64,000 nt of DNA from Geothermobacter ehrlichii (GCF_008124615.1 NZ_VNIB01000005.1:62001-126000); one strand, 5' to 3'. Positions 29,906 through 40,557 are shown, counted from the stretch's first letter. Notes: generated by a model from the letters alone, not told the origin. A program made the numbers and translations.

Positions 29906-32900
29906 TTGGCTCGCCGATCGTTCAAGTCCGCCATCCCGTGGTGCCGGACGGGATGCCATCATGCCGCTCCCGAAAAAGATGGCGGTGTTTTTCTGCGGGT
30001 GGGTGCCGCCGTTTTTTTTGATCGGTTTCACAGTCTTGTCCGATATGGCTGGGCCGGGTCTTTTGCCGTTGTCCTGGCCCCCGCCGGTGTTATGGCTGCT
30101 CCGACGCCGCCTGTACAGCCGTCGCCTGCCGACGGTTTTCCTTGGCTGTTCCTTACGTACACCATTTTTCTCTTGATCCTGCTGTCCACCTGCCGGTCTC
30201 AGCGTCGACTGCGTCTGCGGGTGGCGGCTTTCGAGCAGGACAATCTCGAATTGAGGCGCATTCTGGAGTCGCAGGAGACCCGGCTGCGTCAGGGCGGGGA
30301 GGAATGCCGGGCTCTTCTGGGCCTGGTCGATGGTGTCACCACCGGTTTTCTGGTGGCCAGCGAGGGACGCATCCTTTATGCAAGCCGGGCCGTTGCCGGT
30401 CTGCTCGGTTATGATTCTCCCGGGGACCTGCAGTCTGTCGAATCCCCCGAAAAGCTTTTTTTGCCGCAGGATCAGCCGCGGGCACGGCGGCTGTTCGACC
30501 TCGTCGATTCAGGGCCTGACAACGCGGAAACAGTTCTGCTGCGTCCCCGAATGGAAGGAGTTTTGGCGGTCTGGCTCGAGGCGCGATCGAACCGCGTACG
30601 TTGGCATGACAGGGCGGCCGTGCTGACTACGCTGACCGATGTCAGCGAGTGGGTACGAGAACAGAGTCGGCTGGCCGAGAGTGAAGAGCGTTATCGCGAA
30701 CTGATCGAGGGGACCGATTATCTGATGACCCAGGTCGATGCCGACGGGCGTTTCATGTTCGTCAACCACCCATCCCGACGCATTTTCGGACTCGAGCCCG
30801 AAGAATGCGTCGGAATGTCGGCCTTCGATTTCATCCATCCCGACGACCGTGAACGAACCCGGGCCTGGTTCAAGCAGTGCCTGCGGGCCGGGGCTGGCAA
30901 CAGCAGCATAGAAAACCGGCAGGTTGCTCTTGACGGGCGGGTGTCGACCATGGTGTGGAACTGTCATTTTCACTATGACGATGCCGGCCGCCTGGTTTCC
31001 GTGACCAGTATCGCCCGCGACATCACCAAAATGAAGCAGGCCCAGAAGGCTCTGCGTGAAAGCGAGGCCCGTTTTCACAGCGTGGTCCGGGCTTCTCCCA
31101 TGGGGCTGTTCATCTGCCAGCTCGATGAGCAGGGCCGCCTCATTCTCATCGAGGGAAATCCGGCCGCCGACCGGATCCTGGGGGTCGACAGCTGCAATCT
31201 TGTCGGTATGGCGATGGAAAAAGTCTTTCCCCGGCTCGATGCGGCCGAGATTCCCGAGGTCTGTCACAGGGTGGCCGAGACGGGGCACCCCTGGCATCAT
31301 GGCCAGCTTCGTTGCCTGGGGCGGGATCGATCGGAAGACCGCATTTTCGAGGTTCATGCCTTCCAGATCGCGCCGGGACGTGTGGCGGTTCTGTTTCAGG
31401 ACGTTTCGGCCAGGGTCCGTCAGGCCGAAGACCTGGAGCGCCGGGCAGCCTTCCAGCAGCTGCTGGCCGAAATGACCGGTCGTTTCGTGCGGCAGCCGCT
31501 GGAGGAGATGGAGGCCGGCATCAGCCATACCCTGCAGAACGTGGCCGGCTGGTTCCGGGTCGACGGTGCCTATCTTTTCCGTTACTTCGGCGCTGGTTCG
31601 CCGCTGGTGCCGGCCGGATTCTGGCAGCATGAAGACCTGGCAGTGACGACGGAGGATCTGGGTCGACTCGATCCCCGCCGTTTCCCCTGGGTGATGAACC
31701 GTCTGAAAAGGCTCGACCCACTGGTTGTGGCAGATGTCGACGACCTGCCGGACGGGGCCGGAACCGAAAGGGACTTTCTGCTGTTACGGCAGATCGGTGC
31801 CATGCTGGTCGTTCCGCTGCTGCAACGAAACCGGCTGACGGGCTTTATCGCCCTGGTCGATCGTCGACACCCGCGTCTGTGGCTGGCCGACGAGGTCGAG
31901 TCGCTGAAGGTGGTGAGCCACCAGTTCAGCATGGTGTTTCAGGGGCATCAGGCCCGCCGGGCTCTGCAGTTGAGCGAAGAGCGGTTTCGCACCATGTTCC
32001 ACGCGATACCGGACGCCATTCTTCTGTTGCGGTCCGACGGCCGGATCATCGACTGCAACGAAGGTTTTCTGCGTCAAGTCGGGTGCACGAGGGAGGACGT
32101 TACGGGGCGCACCACCGAGCAGCTCGGTTTCTGGGTCGAGCGGCGGGTGAGGAGGGATCTGTGGCAGGCGCTGTTCAGCGATGGATGGCTGAACAATTTC
32201 GAAGCCGATCTGCAGTTGCGTGACGGCAGCCGGAAGACCGGTCTGATTTCGGGCTGCCCGGTTCGGCTTGAGGACGAGGACTGTCTGCTTGTGGTCATCC
32301 GGGACGTCACCGAGCTGAAACGGGCGCGCAACGCCCTGGAGGAAGCAGGGCGGAAATACCGCCGGCTTTCCCGCGAATTTCAGGCCATCCTCGACAGTGT
32401 GCAGGATCCGTTGCTGTTGCTCGACAGCCAGTTGCGGGTTGTCTGGAGCAATTGTGGGGCCCTCGGTACTCTTGGTGGCGACCGGGGTCTCGAGAACCGT
32501 TTCTGCCACCAGGTCTTTCATCACCTGCCGGCAGAGTGCTCCGACTGTCCGGTGCGCCGGACCTTCGAACTGGGACGGCCCCAGTCACTTTCTTTCGAGA
32601 TGGAAGGCGGCAGGTTCTGGGATGTGCGGACCTACCCGGTGGTCAACGACCGGCAGAAGGTGATCAACGTGGTTCTGGCCGCCCAGGAGATCACCGAGCG
32701 GGTGCGGCTGCGCGAAGAAGCGGTGCGCGCCGGTCAGCTCGCCTCGATCGGGGAGCTGGCCGCCGGTGTTGCCCACGAGATCAACAACCCGATCAACGGC
32801 ATCATCAACTACGCGCAGATCCTGCATGATGTCCTGGACGGACAGGAACAGTGGTGTGATATCGCCAGCCGTATTCTCAAGGAAGGAGACCGCATTGCCA

Positions 32901-33430
32901 CCATCGTCACCGGTCTGCTCTCCTTCTCCCGGCTGGGCGGCCAGGTGCGCACCCCGGTGCGGGTTGCCGAGATCGTCGAGGACACGCTGGTACTGGTGCG
33001 CACCCAGCTGCAGAAAGACGGTATCCATCTCGAGGTCGACGTGCCGCCCGATCTGCCGCCGGTGAACGTCTTTCAGCAGCAGATCCAGCAGGTTTTCATG
33101 AACCTGATCAGCAACGCCCGCTATGCCCTGAACCAGAAGTATCCGCAATCCTGTCCGGACAAGCTGTTGTGCATCGTCTGCCGCCGGCAGGACGACTGTC
33201 TGGCCATCATCTTCCATGACCAGGGGACGGGGATCGCGCCGGAACATCTGCGGCGGGTGTTCAACCCCTTCCATACCACCAAGCCGGTCAACGAAGGGAC
33301 CGGACTGGGCCTTTCCATCAGTCAGGGCATTGTCAAGGATCATGGCGGCGAACTGAGGATCGAGAGCGAGGTGGGGACATATACCAAGGTATGGGTTCTG
33401 CTTCCTTGCGGTGACCAGCAGGAAGATTGA
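29906..33430 (+). CDS. Membrane-anchored multi-PAS/GAF sensor histidine kinase
   Basis: This 1174-residue sensor has two N-terminal hydrophobic segments (SFAVVLAPAGVMAA and FPWLFLTYTIFLLILLSTC). A coiled region, several PAS domains (for example YRELIEGTDYLMTQVDADGRFMFVNHPS and FRTMFHAIPDAILLLRSDGRIID) and a GAF-like domain in the middle follow. A last PAS carries FCHQVFHHLPAECSDCPVR, with cysteines that could sense redox or bind metal. HisKA has the phospho-acceptor in GVAHEINNPINGI, and HATPase has NLISNARYAL, GTGIAPEHL and GTGLGLS. The TTG at 29906 is chosen for its AGGAGGGGG site; no receiver domain or adjacent regulator is seen. The signal is unknown. Confidence 0.88.
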   Translation: MARRSFKSAIPWCRTGCHHAAPEKDGGVFLRVGAAVFFDRFHSLVRYGWAGSFAVVLAPAGVMAAPTPPVQPSPADGFPWLFLTYTIFLLILLSTCRSQRRLRLRVAAFEQDNLELRRILESQETRLRQGGEECRALLGLVDGVTTGFLVASEGRILYASRAVAGLLGYDSPGDLQSVESPEKLFLPQDQPRARRLFDLVDSGPDNAETVLLRPRMEGVLAVWLEARSNRVRWHDRAAVLTTLTDVSEWVREQSRLAESEERYRELIEGTDYLMTQVDADGRFMFVNHPSRRIFGLEPEECVGMSAFDFIHPDDRERTRAWFKQCLRAGAGNSSIENRQVALDGRVSTMVWNCHFHYDDAGRLVSVTSIARDITKMKQAQKALRESEARFHSVVRASPMGLFICQLDEQGRLILIEGNPAADRILGVDSCNLVGMAMEKVFPRLDAAEIPEVCHRVAETGHPWHHGQLRCLGRDRSEDRIFEVHAFQIAPGRVAVLFQDVSARVRQAEDLERRAAFQQLLAEMTGRFVRQPLEEMEAGISHTLQNVAGWFRVDGAYLFRYFGAGSPLVPAGFWQHEDLAVTTEDLGRLDPRRFPWVMNRLKRLDPLVVADVDDLPDGAGTERDFLLLRQIGAMLVVPLLQRNRLTGFIALVDRRHPRLWLADEVESLKVVSHQFSMVFQGHQARRALQLSEERFRTMFHAIPDAILLLRSDGRIIDCNEGFLRQVGCTREDVTGRTTEQLGFWVERRVRRDLWQALFSDGWLNNFEADLQLRDGSRKTGLISGCPVRLEDEDCLLVVIRDVTELKRARNALEEAGRKYRRLSREFQAILDSVQDPLLLLDSQLRVVWSNCGALGTLGGDRGLENRFCHQVFHHLPAECSDCPVRRTFELGRPQSLSFEMEGGRFWDVRTYPVVNDRQKVINVVLAAQEITERVRLREEAVRAGQLASIGELAAGVAHEINNPINGIINYAQILHDVLDGQEQWCDIASRILKEGDRIATIVTGLLSFSRLGGQVRTPVRVAEIVEDTLVLVRTQLQKDGIHLEVDVPPDLPPVNVFQQQIQQVFMNLISNARYALNQKYPQSCPDKLLCIVCRRQDDCLAIIFHDQGTGIAPEHLRRVFNPFHTTKPVNEGTGLGLSISQGIVKDHGGELRIESEVGTYTKVWVLLPCGDQQED

Positions 33431-33518
33431 CGGTGGGAGCTGTGGAGTTGCGAACGGGCGGTTGCGGCCGGTTTGCGCTTGCATTCGATCCCCGACCATG
33501 GTAAATAACCGCCTCCGT

Positions 33519-33595
<77 letters not shown>

Positions 33596-33611
33596 TTCAC
33601 CAGGTGAACAC

Positions 33612-33688
33612 GCGCCAGTAGCTCAGCTGGATAGAGCAGCGGCCTTCTAAGCCGCGGGTCGAGGGTTCGAGTCCTTCCTGGCGTGCCA
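33612..33688 (+). tRNA. tRNA-Arg (anticodon TCT)
   Basis: The cloverleaf has acceptor GCGCCAG/CTGGCGT, anticodon loop CTTCTAA with TCT, T-arm GGGTTCGAGTCC and an encoded CCA. It lies 16 bases after tRNA-Pro. Confidence 0.97.
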
Positions 33689-33741
33689 ATTTAGATTTGA
33701 CAGCTCAGCGGCTTTTTGGTTAGTATCTCGCTTCACTTGTG

Positions 33742-33817
33742 GTGGGTGTAGCTCAGTTGGTAGAGCGCTGGATTGTGGCTCCAGTTGTCGAGGGTTCAAG
33801 TCCCTTCACTCACCCCA
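33742..33817 (+). tRNA. tRNA-His (anticodon GTG)
   Basis: The cloverleaf has acceptor GTGGGTG/CACTCAC, anticodon loop TTGTGGC with GTG, discriminator C and an encoded CCA. The base before the acceptor (33741) is G, the position of the G-1 required in tRNA-His. Confidence 0.97.
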
Positions 33818-33830
33818 TTTCATCAACCAT

Positions 33831-33905
33831 GGCCCGCCCAACCGTTACCGAACAGACGCGGCCCCGGCCGCGGGTCAAACGGCTAGGGTGGGCTTTGTTT
33901 TATTT
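33831..33905 (+). terminator. Compound hairpin with T-tract after tRNA-His
   Basis: GGCCCGCCCAACCGTT (33831-33846) pairs imperfectly with AACGGCTAGGGTGGGCT (33878-33894), enclosing a second GCGGCC-CC-GGCCGC hairpin, and is followed by TTGTTTTATTT. It probably ends the Pro-Arg-His transcript before tRNA-Leu. Confidence 0.55.
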
Positions 33906-33955
33906 AAAGATTTGCTTTATTTGAAGGTTTTTCAGTCGGTTCTTTCCGGATTTCT

Positions 33956-34040
33956 GCGAGAGTGGCGGAACTGGTAGACGCACTGGATTTAGGATCCAGC
34001 GGCCTGGGCCGTGGGGGTTCGAGTCCCCCCTCTCGCACCA
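33956..34040 (+). tRNA. tRNA-Leu (anticodon TAG)
   Basis: An 85-base type II tRNA has acceptor GCGAGAG/CTCTCGC, loop TTTAGGA with TAG, a long variable arm and an encoded CCA. It lies 64 bases before tig. Confidence 0.97.
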
Positions 34041-34104
34041 GGTTCGACACCGTTGCGGGGCTGCCTGAAAAACGCGAATGATTCCCTATCTCGAGGTGAA
34101 GAAT

Positions 34105-35445
34105 ATGAACGTCAAGGTCGAAGAAGTCAGCAGCATCCGCCGGAGACTCTCCTTCGAGGTCGGCGCCGAGCAGGTCGACGCCGCCATTGCCGGGGCCTAC
34201 GCCGAAATCGCCCGGACGGCGAAGCTGAAGGGGTTTCGCAAGGGCAAGATTCCGCAGCGCATTCTCGAGCAGTATTTCCGGCCGCAGATGGAGGAGAAGG
34301 TCGTCACCAAGCTGATCAGTGACTCCTACTTCCAGGCTCTGGTCGACCACAAGGTGCCGGCGGTCGGCCAGCCGGAAATCACTGAAAGCGGCGATATCGA
34401 TCGCGGCAAGGCCTTTACCTATGTCGCCGAGGTCGAGGTCAAGCCCGAGGTCGAGGCAAAGGACTATACCGGGCTCGAGGTCAAGAAGGAAAAATTCGAG
34501 TTCGACCCCGCCGTCGTCGATCACCGGCTGGAGGAGATGCGGCAGATGAGGGTCGAGCAGAAGGTGACCAGCCGCAAGAAGGCGCGCGAAGGAGATTTCG
34601 TCACCATCGATTTCGAGGGATTTGTCGACGGTGAGGCCTTCGACGGCGGCAGCGCCGAGGGACACGTGCTCGAACTCGGTTCCGGCTCTTTCATCCCCGG
34701 CTTCGAGGAGCAGATTGTCGGCATGAAACGGGAGGAGGAAAAGGAGATCGAGGTGACCTTCCCCGAAGAATACGGCAACAAGGAACTGGCCGGGAAGAAG
34801 GCGGTTTTCAAGGTGAAGCTGCACGAGATCAAGGAGAAGGTGCTTCCCGGGCTGGACGACGATTTCGCCAGGGAATTCGGCGCCGAAAGCCTCGAAGATC
34901 TGCGGCAGAAGATGACGGAGAATTTCCAGCAGCAGGAAAAGAGCCGGATCGAGGGAGATCTGCGCGAGCGTCTGGTCGAGGCCCTGGTGGCGAAAAATCC
35001 GATCGAGGTGCCGGAAGCGATGGTGGCCAAGCAGCTCGAGTACATGCTGCAGAATGTCCGCAACCGCATGCAGCAGCAGGGGATGACCCTGGAGATGCTC
35101 GGCATGAACGAGGAGGTTTTCGCTAGCCTCTACCGCGATACGGCGGTGAAGCAGGTTCAGGGCAGCCTGTTGCTCGAGGCGATCGGCCGCCAGGAGGGGA
35201 TCGAGGTCGCCGATGACGAGATCGAGGGCAAGTTCGAGGAGATCGCCGCCATGGCTAATGCCCCGGTCGATGCCGTCCGACAGTATTACAGTAGCGACGA
35301 GGCGCGCGCCACGCTCAAGGATCAGATCCTCGAGGAGAAGACCCTTGCGTTTCTGATCGACAATGCCAAGATTGTTGAAGTGGGCCGGCAGGAGCTGGAA
35401 GCGGAAAAGGCTCAGGCCGAAACTGAAGAGGCAACGGAGGCTTGA
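34105..35445 (+). CDS. tig: Trigger factor
   Basis: This ribosome-bound folding chaperone has 446 residues. The N-terminal ribosome-docking motif is [16 protein letters not shown]. The FKBP-type prolyl isomerase domain spans about 150-235 ([37 protein letters not shown]), and the remainder is the helical chaperone domain. The ATG at 34105 has GAGGTGA upstream; an in-frame ATG at 34078 lies in the leader and lacks such a site. It is the first gene of the tig-clpP-clpX-lon group. Confidence 0.96.
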   Translation: MNVKVEEVSSIRRRLSFEVGAEQVDAAIAGAYAEIARTAKLKGFRKGKIPQRILEQYFRPQMEEKVVTKLISDSYFQALVDHKVPAVGQPEITESGDIDRGKAFTYVAEVEVKPEVEAKDYTGLEVKKEKFEFDPAVVDHRLEEMRQMRVEQKVTSRKKAREGDFVTIDFEGFVDGEAFDGGSAEGHVLELGSGSFIPGFEEQIVGMKREEEKEIEVTFPEEYGNKELAGKKAVFKVKLHEIKEKVLPGLDDDFAREFGAESLEDLRQKMTENFQQQEKSRIEGDLRERLVEALVAKNPIEVPEAMVAKQLEYMLQNVRNRMQQQGMTLEMLGMNEEVFASLYRDTAVKQVQGSLLLEAIGRQEGIEVADDEIEGKFEEIAAMANAPVDAVRQYYSSDEARATLKDQILEEKTLAFLIDNAKIVEVGRQELEAEKAQAETEEATEA

Positions 35446-35447
35446 CC

Positions 35448-36032
35448 ATGACCCTGATCCCCATGGTTGTCGAACAGACCGGACGCGGCGAGCGGGCCTA
35501 CGATATCTATTCGCGGCTGCTCAAGGACCGGATCATCTTTCTCGGCGGTGCCATCGACGACCATATTGCCAATCTGGTGATCGCCCAATTGCTGTTTCTC
35601 GAGTCGGAAGACCCGGAGAAGGACATCTTTCTCTATATCAACTCGCCCGGCGGTATCGTCACCGCCGGGCTGGCCATCTATGACACCATGCAGTATGTCA
35701 AGGCGCCGGTGTCGACCATCTGCGTCGGTCAGGCGGCCAGCATGGGGGCTGTGCTCTTGGCGGCCGGCGAAAAGGGCAAGCGTTTTGCCCTGCCCAACGC
35801 CCGGATCATGATCCACCAGCCGCTGGGAGGCTTTCAGGGGCAGGCTTCGGACATCAAGATTCACGCCGAGGAAATCCTCAAGATGCGTGATCAGCTCAAT
35901 GCCATCCTCGCCCGGCACACCGAACAGGACATCGAACGGATTGCGGCCGATACCGAGCGGGATTTCTTCATGGGTGGTCCCGCGGCTAAAGAGTATGGTA
36001 TTATCGACGATATGGTTACCAGGAAGGGATGA
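35448..36032 (+). CDS. clpP: ATP-dependent Clp protease proteolytic subunit
   Basis: The 194-residue serine protease of the ClpXP complex has catalytic Ser in [14 protein letters not shown], His in [14 protein letters not shown] and Asp in DTERDFFM. The mature sequence begins after a short propeptide near [24 protein letters not shown] lies 8 bases before the ATG at 35448, two bases after the tig stop. Confidence 0.97.
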   Translation: MTLIPMVVEQTGRGERAYDIYSRLLKDRIIFLGGAIDDHIANLVIAQLLFLESEDPEKDIFLYINSPGGIVTAGLAIYDTMQYVKAPVSTICVGQAASMGAVLLAAGEKGKRFALPNARIMIHQPLGGFQGQASDIKIHAEEILKMRDQLNAILARHTEQDIERIAADTERDFFMGGPAAKEYGIIDDMVTRKG

Positions 36033-36056
36033 CCCGTCATTCCGGGAGGGTGATTC

Positions 36057-37307
36057 GTGAGCCATAGAGACGATCGGTCAAGCGACCTGAGTTGTTCGTT
36101 CTGCGGAAAGTCGCAGGACGAAGTCAAGAAACTGATAGCCGGTCCCGCGGTCTATATCTGCGACGAGTGTATCGAGCTGTGCCGTGACATCATAGCCGAG
36201 GAGACCAAACTCGAGGAAGAGTCCCTCGGCGGACTCGAGAACCTGCCGCGGCCGTCGGAAATCAAGGATATCCTCGACGACTACGTGATAGGCCAGGAAC
36301 GGGCCAAGAAGGTTCTCTCGGTTGCCGTCTACAACCACTACAAGCGGGTGGCTCATGCCGGCCGGAAGGACGAGGTCGAAATCCAGAAGAGCAACATCCT
36401 GCTGCTCGGCCCGACCGGCAGCGGCAAGACCCTGCTTGCCCAGACCCTCGCCAAGGTTCTGAACGTTCCTTTCGCCATCGCCGATGCCACCAACCTGACC
36501 GAGGCCGGCTATGTCGGAGAGGATGTCGAAAACATCATCCTCAACCTGCTGCAGGCGGCCGATTACGATCTGGAGCGGGCGCAGAAGGGGATCATCTACA
36601 TCGACGAGGTCGACAAGATCGCCCGCAAGTCCGATTCCCCCTCCATCACCCGCGACGTGTCGGGCGAGGGGGTGCAGCAGGCGCTGCTGAAGATCATCGA
36701 GGGGACCACGGCCAGTGTTCCGCCCAAGGGTGGCCGCAAGCATCCGCAGCAGGAGTTCCTCAAGGTCGACACCACCAACATTCTCTTCATCTGCGGTGGT
36801 GCCTTTGCCGGCATCGAGGAGATTATTTCCCGCCGCATCGGCGGCAAGGCCATGGGGTTCGGGGCGGACGTCCGTTCACGTGACGACCGTTCCCTGGGCG
36901 AGATCCTGGCCCTGACCGAGCCGGTCGACCTTCTCAAGTACGGCCTGATTCCGGAATTCGTCGGCCGGCTGCCGGTGATCGCCACGCTCGACGAACTTGA
37001 CGAGGAGGCTCTGATCCAGATTCTGAAAGAGCCGAAAAACGCCCTGATCAAGCAGTATCAGAAGCTTTTCGAGATGGAAGAGGTCAGTCTCAAGTTCACC
37101 GACGGCGCCCTTGAGGCGATCGCCCGGGAAACGCTGACTCGAAAGACCGGTGCGAGGGGGCTGCGTTCCATTCTTGAAAATGCCATGCTTGATGTCATGT
37201 ATGAAATCCCCTCTCAGGATCGGGTCAAGGAAGTTGTCATCAACGAAGACACGATCACCAAGAAATCCCGTCCGATCGTTCTCTACGATTGCGCCGAATC
37301 GGCCTGA
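36057..37307 (+). CDS. clpX: ATP-dependent Clp protease ATPase subunit ClpX
   Basis: This 416-residue AAA+ unfoldase has the N-terminal zinc-binding domain ([11 protein letters not shown]...CDECIELC), Walker A GPTGSGKT, Walker [11 protein letters not shown], the VGYV-type pore-loop region ([12 protein letters not shown]) and an IGF-type ClpP docking loop. It starts with GTG at 36057 after a GGGAGGG site. It feeds substrates into ClpP, encoded 24 bases upstream. Confidence 0.97.
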   Translation: MSHRDDRSSDLSCSFCGKSQDEVKKLIAGPAVYICDECIELCRDIIAEETKLEEESLGGLENLPRPSEIKDILDDYVIGQERAKKVLSVAVYNHYKRVAHAGRKDEVEIQKSNILLLGPTGSGKTLLAQTLAKVLNVPFAIADATNLTEAGYVGEDVENIILNLLQAADYDLERAQKGIIYIDEVDKIARKSDSPSITRDVSGEGVQQALLKIIEGTTASVPPKGGRKHPQQEFLKVDTTNILFICGGAFAGIEEIISRRIGGKAMGFGADVRSRDDRSLGEILALTEPVDLLKYGLIPEFVGRLPVIATLDELDEEALIQILKEPKNALIKQYQKLFEMEEVSLKFTDGALEAIARETLTRKTGARGLRSILENAMLDVMYEIPSQDRVKEVVINEDTITKKSRPIVLYDCAESA

Positions 37308-37346
37308 GACGCCAGTACCGACGTCGTTGGAGGCGACAGGTAAATC

Positions 37347-39764
37347 ATGACCGACTATTATGACCAACGGGTTCCCGAAGATTTCTTCGGGGACCTTTTG
37401 CCGCTTCTGCCCCTGCGCGACATCGTCATCTTTCCGCACATGGTGACGCCTCTCTTTGTCGGGCGGCCGCGTTCCATCAGCGCCCTGGAAAGCGCGATGG
37501 AGCAGGACAAGGCCATTTTTCTGGCCACCCAGAAGGACCCCAAGAACGACGATCCGGGCCGGGACGACATCTACGATGTCGGCACCATCGGCCAGGTCAT
37601 CCAGATGCTCAAGCTCCCCGACGGCACGGTCAAGGTGCTGGTCGAAGGCAAGACGCGCGGGCGTATCACCCGTCTGGTCGACCGGGATGAATGTTTCTTT
37701 GTCAGTTGCGAGCAGCTGCCGGACGTCGAGCAGGATTCGGCCGAGGTGCAGGCGCTGATCCGCAGCGTCAACAACGCTTTTGAAAACTATGTCAACCTGA
37801 GCAAGAAGGTGCCGTCCGAGGTGGTCGCCTCGGTTCGCGGGATCGACCAGGCCGGCCGGCTGGCCGACACCATCGTCGCCCAGCTCAATATCCGCATCGC
37901 CGAAAAGCAGGAGGTTCTCGCCACCTTCGATGCTGTCGAGCGTCTGGAGAGGCTGCTCGCCATCATCGAGCGCGAGGTCGAGATCCTGCAGATCGAGAAG
38001 AAGATCCGCACACGGGTCAAGAACCAGATGGAGCGCAGCCAGAAGGAGTACTATCTCAACGAGCAGATGCGCGCCATCCAGAAGGAGCTGGGGGAAAAGG
38101 ACGAGTTCAAGCAGGAGTTGCGCGAGCTCGAGGAGAAGATCGAGAAGAAGCGCATGTCCAGGGAGGCGACCGAAAAGGCGCTGGCGGAGCTGCGCAAGCT
38201 GAAGATGATGTCTCCCATGTCGGCCGAGGCGACGGTGGTCCGCAACTATCTTGACTGGCTGCTGGCCCTGCCTTGGAAAAAGGGAACCCGGGACCGGCTG
38301 GACATTGCCCGCGCCGAGCAGGTGCTCGAGGCGGATCATTACGGTCTGAAAAAGGTCAAGGAACGCATCCTGGAGTATCTGGCGGTGCAGGCCCTGGCCA
38401 AGAAGATCAAGGGACCGATCCTCTGCCTGGTCGGGCCGCCCGGTGTGGGCAAGACCTCGCTCGGTCGTTCCATCGCCCGCGCCATGGGGCGCAAGTTCGT
38501 GCGTGTTTCCCTGGGCGGAGTGAGGGACGAAGCGGAAATCCGCGGGCATCGGCGGACCTACATCGGCGCCATGCCAGGCAAGATCATTCAGGGGCTGCGC
38601 AAGGTGCAGGTGAAGAATCCGGTGTTTCTGCTCGATGAGATCGACAAGATGAGCACCGATTTTCGCGGTGATCCGTCATCGGCGCTGCTCGAAGTGCTCG
38701 ATCCGGAGCAGAACACCACCTTCGGTGATCACTTCCTCGATGTCGACTACGACCTGTCCAGCGTGATGTTCGTGACCACGGCCAACACCCTGCACACCAT
38801 CCCGCGGCCGCTGCAGGACCGGATGGAGATCATTCGCATCGAGGGTTATACCGAGGAGGAGAAGCTGCACATCGCCCGCCGCTATCTCATCCCCAAGCAG
38901 CTCGAGGCGCACGGTCTCAGGGATGGTCAGGTGAAATTCTCCGACAGCGCCATCTACGAAATTTTGCGCTGCTATACCCGCGAGGCCGGGGTGCGCAGCC
39001 TCGAGCGGGAGATCGCCAACATCTGCCGCAAGATCGCCCGCGAGATTGTCAGGTCGCAAAACAAGGAGAAGACGTTCCATGTCGGGGCTGCGCAGGTGCG
39101 CAAGCATCTCGGGGTGCCGCGCTACCAGTTCGGCACCCGCGAGGAGAAGGAGAAGGTGGGAATCGTCACCGGCCTGGCGTGGACGGAATTCGGTGGTGAA
39201 CTGCTGACCATCGAGGTCGTTGTTCTGCCAGGGCAGGGGAAACTGACGGTGACTGGCAAGTTGGGCGAAGTGATGCGCGAATCGGCCCAGGCAGCCATGA
39301 GCTATGTCCGTTCCCGCTGGCGGGAGCTGGGGCTGAAGGAGGATTTCTATCACAAGCTGGACATCCACATTCATGTGCCCGAAGGAGCCATTCCCAAGGA
39401 CGGACCGTCAGCCGGCATCACCATGGCGACGGCACTGGCGTCGATTCTGACCGGGCGTCCGGTCAGGCCCGATCTGGCCATGACCGGCGAAATCACCCTG
39501 CAGGGACGGGTGCTCGCCATCGGCGGACTGAAGGAGAAGCTGCTGGCTGCCCGGCGAGGCGGTATCGGCAAGGTGCTGATCCCGAAGGAGAACGAGAAGG
39601 ACCTGGAAGATGTGCCTCCTCAGGTTCGCAAGGATCTCGACATCGTCACCGTCGAACACATGGACGAGGTTTTGGCCGAGGCTCTTCTCGAAACGGATTC
39701 TTCTCTTGCCGAGGGGCGTAATGCGCATTTTGCCGAGAGCCCGGGAGAACCGGTCAGGCACTAG
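37347..39764 (+). CDS. lon: ATP-dependent protease Lon
   Basis: The 805-residue Lon protease has an N-terminal substrate-binding LON domain ([21 protein letters not shown]), a coiled region, and the AAA+ module with Walker [10 protein letters not shown] and Walker [11 protein letters not shown]. The protease domain carries the catalytic Ser in PKDGPSAGI and Lys about 43 residues later ([12 protein letters not shown]). It degrades misfolded and regulatory proteins. Confidence 0.97.
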   Translation: MTDYYDQRVPEDFFGDLLPLLPLRDIVIFPHMVTPLFVGRPRSISALESAMEQDKAIFLATQKDPKNDDPGRDDIYDVGTIGQVIQMLKLPDGTVKVLVEGKTRGRITRLVDRDECFFVSCEQLPDVEQDSAEVQALIRSVNNAFENYVNLSKKVPSEVVASVRGIDQAGRLADTIVAQLNIRIAEKQEVLATFDAVERLERLLAIIEREVEILQIEKKIRTRVKNQMERSQKEYYLNEQMRAIQKELGEKDEFKQELRELEEKIEKKRMSREATEKALAELRKLKMMSPMSAEATVVRNYLDWLLALPWKKGTRDRLDIARAEQVLEADHYGLKKVKERILEYLAVQALAKKIKGPILCLVGPPGVGKTSLGRSIARAMGRKFVRVSLGGVRDEAEIRGHRRTYIGAMPGKIIQGLRKVQVKNPVFLLDEIDKMSTDFRGDPSSALLEVLDPEQNTTFGDHFLDVDYDLSSVMFVTTANTLHTIPRPLQDRMEIIRIEGYTEEEKLHIARRYLIPKQLEAHGLRDGQVKFSDSAIYEILRCYTREAGVRSLEREIANICRKIAREIVRSQNKEKTFHVGAAQVRKHLGVPRYQFGTREEKEKVGIVTGLAWTEFGGELLTIEVVVLPGQGKLTVTGKLGEVMRESAQAAMSYVRSRWRELGLKEDFYHKLDIHIHVPEGAIPKDGPSAGITMATALASILTGRPVRPDLAMTGEITLQGRVLAIGGLKEKLLAARRGGIGKVLIPKENEKDLEDVPPQVRKDLDIVTVEHMDEVLAEALLETDSSLAEGRNAHFAESPGEPVRH

Positions 39765-39784
39765 GTTTTGGCTGATTAAATTGC

Positions 39785-39814
39785 TTGACTTCAAAAAATG
39801 CAGTCTGATATAAA
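39785..39814 (+). promoter_or_regulatory. Promoter of the HU gene
   Basis: TTGACT (39785-39790) and TATAAA (39809-39814), each five of six to the sigma-70 consensus, are separated by 18 bases and lie about 50 bases upstream of the HU start. Confidence 0.75.
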
Positions 39815-39865
39815 GGAGTCCGTTTTCAGCAGGGCTTTATTAATCTAGATAACTGGAGGTTTGTT

Positions 39866-40138
39866 GTGACCAAGGCGGATCTTGTGAATGCGATGGCAGA
39901 GAAGGCAGGGTTGAGCAAGGCTGATGCCGAGAAGGCACTTGCGGCTTTCACCAGTGTTGTCACGGATGCCCTGAAAGCTGGTGACAAGGTTGCCCTTGTT
40001 GGTTTCGGCACTTTCAGCGTCGGTGAGCGTGCCGCCCGGACGGGCAAGAATCCCCAGACTGGTGAGCAGATCAACATTCCTGCCGCCAAGACGCCCAAGT
40101 TCAAGGCCGGTAAGGCTCTGAAGGACGCCGTCAACTGA
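39866..40138 (+). CDS. hup: DNA-binding protein HU
   Basis: This 90-residue histone-like protein has [25 protein letters not shown], the conserved [11 protein letters not shown] strand, the DNA-binding arm [25 protein letters not shown] and a C-terminal helix. It bends and compacts DNA as a dimer. It starts with GTG at 39866 after TGGAGG. It is a separate transcription unit from lon by virtue of its own promoter. Confidence 0.96.
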   Translation: MTKADLVNAMAEKAGLSKADAEKALAAFTSVVTDALKAGDKVALVGFGTFSVGERAARTGKNPQTGEQINIPAAKTPKFKAGKALKDAVN

Positions 40139-40160
40139 TCTGACAAACCGCAGGTTTCAG

Positions 40161-40189
40161 GCCCGATCGCCGGAATCCGGCGGTCGGGC
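40161..40189 (+). terminator. GC-rich hairpin after HU
   Basis: GCCCGATCGCCGG (40161-40173) and CCGGCGGTCGGGC (40177-40189) form a 13-base stem with one G-T type mismatch and a 3-base loop. There is no T-tract after it, so termination efficiency is uncertain. Confidence 0.5.
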
Positions 40190-40192
40190 AGG

Positions 40193-40246
40193 AATAGGAA
40201 ACAGAAAATGGAATCGAGAGCAACAGGCTATTTTCTGTTTCCTATT
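40193..40246. repeat. Perfect 17-base AT-rich inverted repeat
   Basis: AATAGGAAACAGAAAAT (40193-40209) is exactly the reverse complement of 40230-40246, with a 20-base spacer. It is located directly behind the HU hairpin and 18 bases before tRNA-Asp. It could be a second, bidirectional terminator, a mobile-repeat relic, or an mRNA 3'-end stabiliser. Confidence 0.6.
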
Positions 40247-40264
40247 TCTATGCTCTTTGCATGC

Positions 40265-40341
40265 GGGGCTGTAGTAGAGTCGGTTACAACGCCGGCCTGT
40301 CACGCCGGAGGTCGCGGGTTCGAGTCCCGTCAGCCCCGCCA
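40265..40341 (+). tRNA. tRNA-Asp (anticodon GTC), copy 1
   Basis: The cloverleaf has acceptor GGGGCTG/CAGCCCC, loop CTGTCAC with GTC, and an encoded CCA. An identical copy lies at 40471-40547. Confidence 0.97.
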
Positions 40342-40353
40342 TTTAGTCGACAA

Positions 40354-40429
40354 GGGCGAATAGCTCAGCTGGGAGAGCACCTGCCTTACAAGCAGGGGGT
40401 CACAGGTTCGAGCCCTGTTTCGCCCACCA
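40354..40429 (+). tRNA. tRNA-Val (anticodon TAC)
   Basis: The cloverleaf has acceptor GGGCGAA/TTCGCCC, loop CTTACAA with TAC, and an encoded CCA. It sits between the two tRNA-Asp copies. Confidence 0.97.
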
Positions 40430-40470
40430 TTAAAGATATAGAAAGGAGGTTCTTCGGAGGAAGGACCTAC

Positions 40471-40547
40471 GGGGCTGTAGTAGAGTCGGTTACAACGCCG
40501 GCCTGTCACGCCGGAGGTCGCGGGTTCGAGTCCCGTCAGCCCCGCCA
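40471..40547 (+). tRNA. tRNA-Asp (anticodon GTC), copy 2
   Basis: The 77-base sequence is identical to the copy at 40265-40341, including the encoded CCA. The identity suggests recent duplication or gene conversion. Confidence 0.97.
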
Positions 40548-40557
40548 TTCAGATGCA

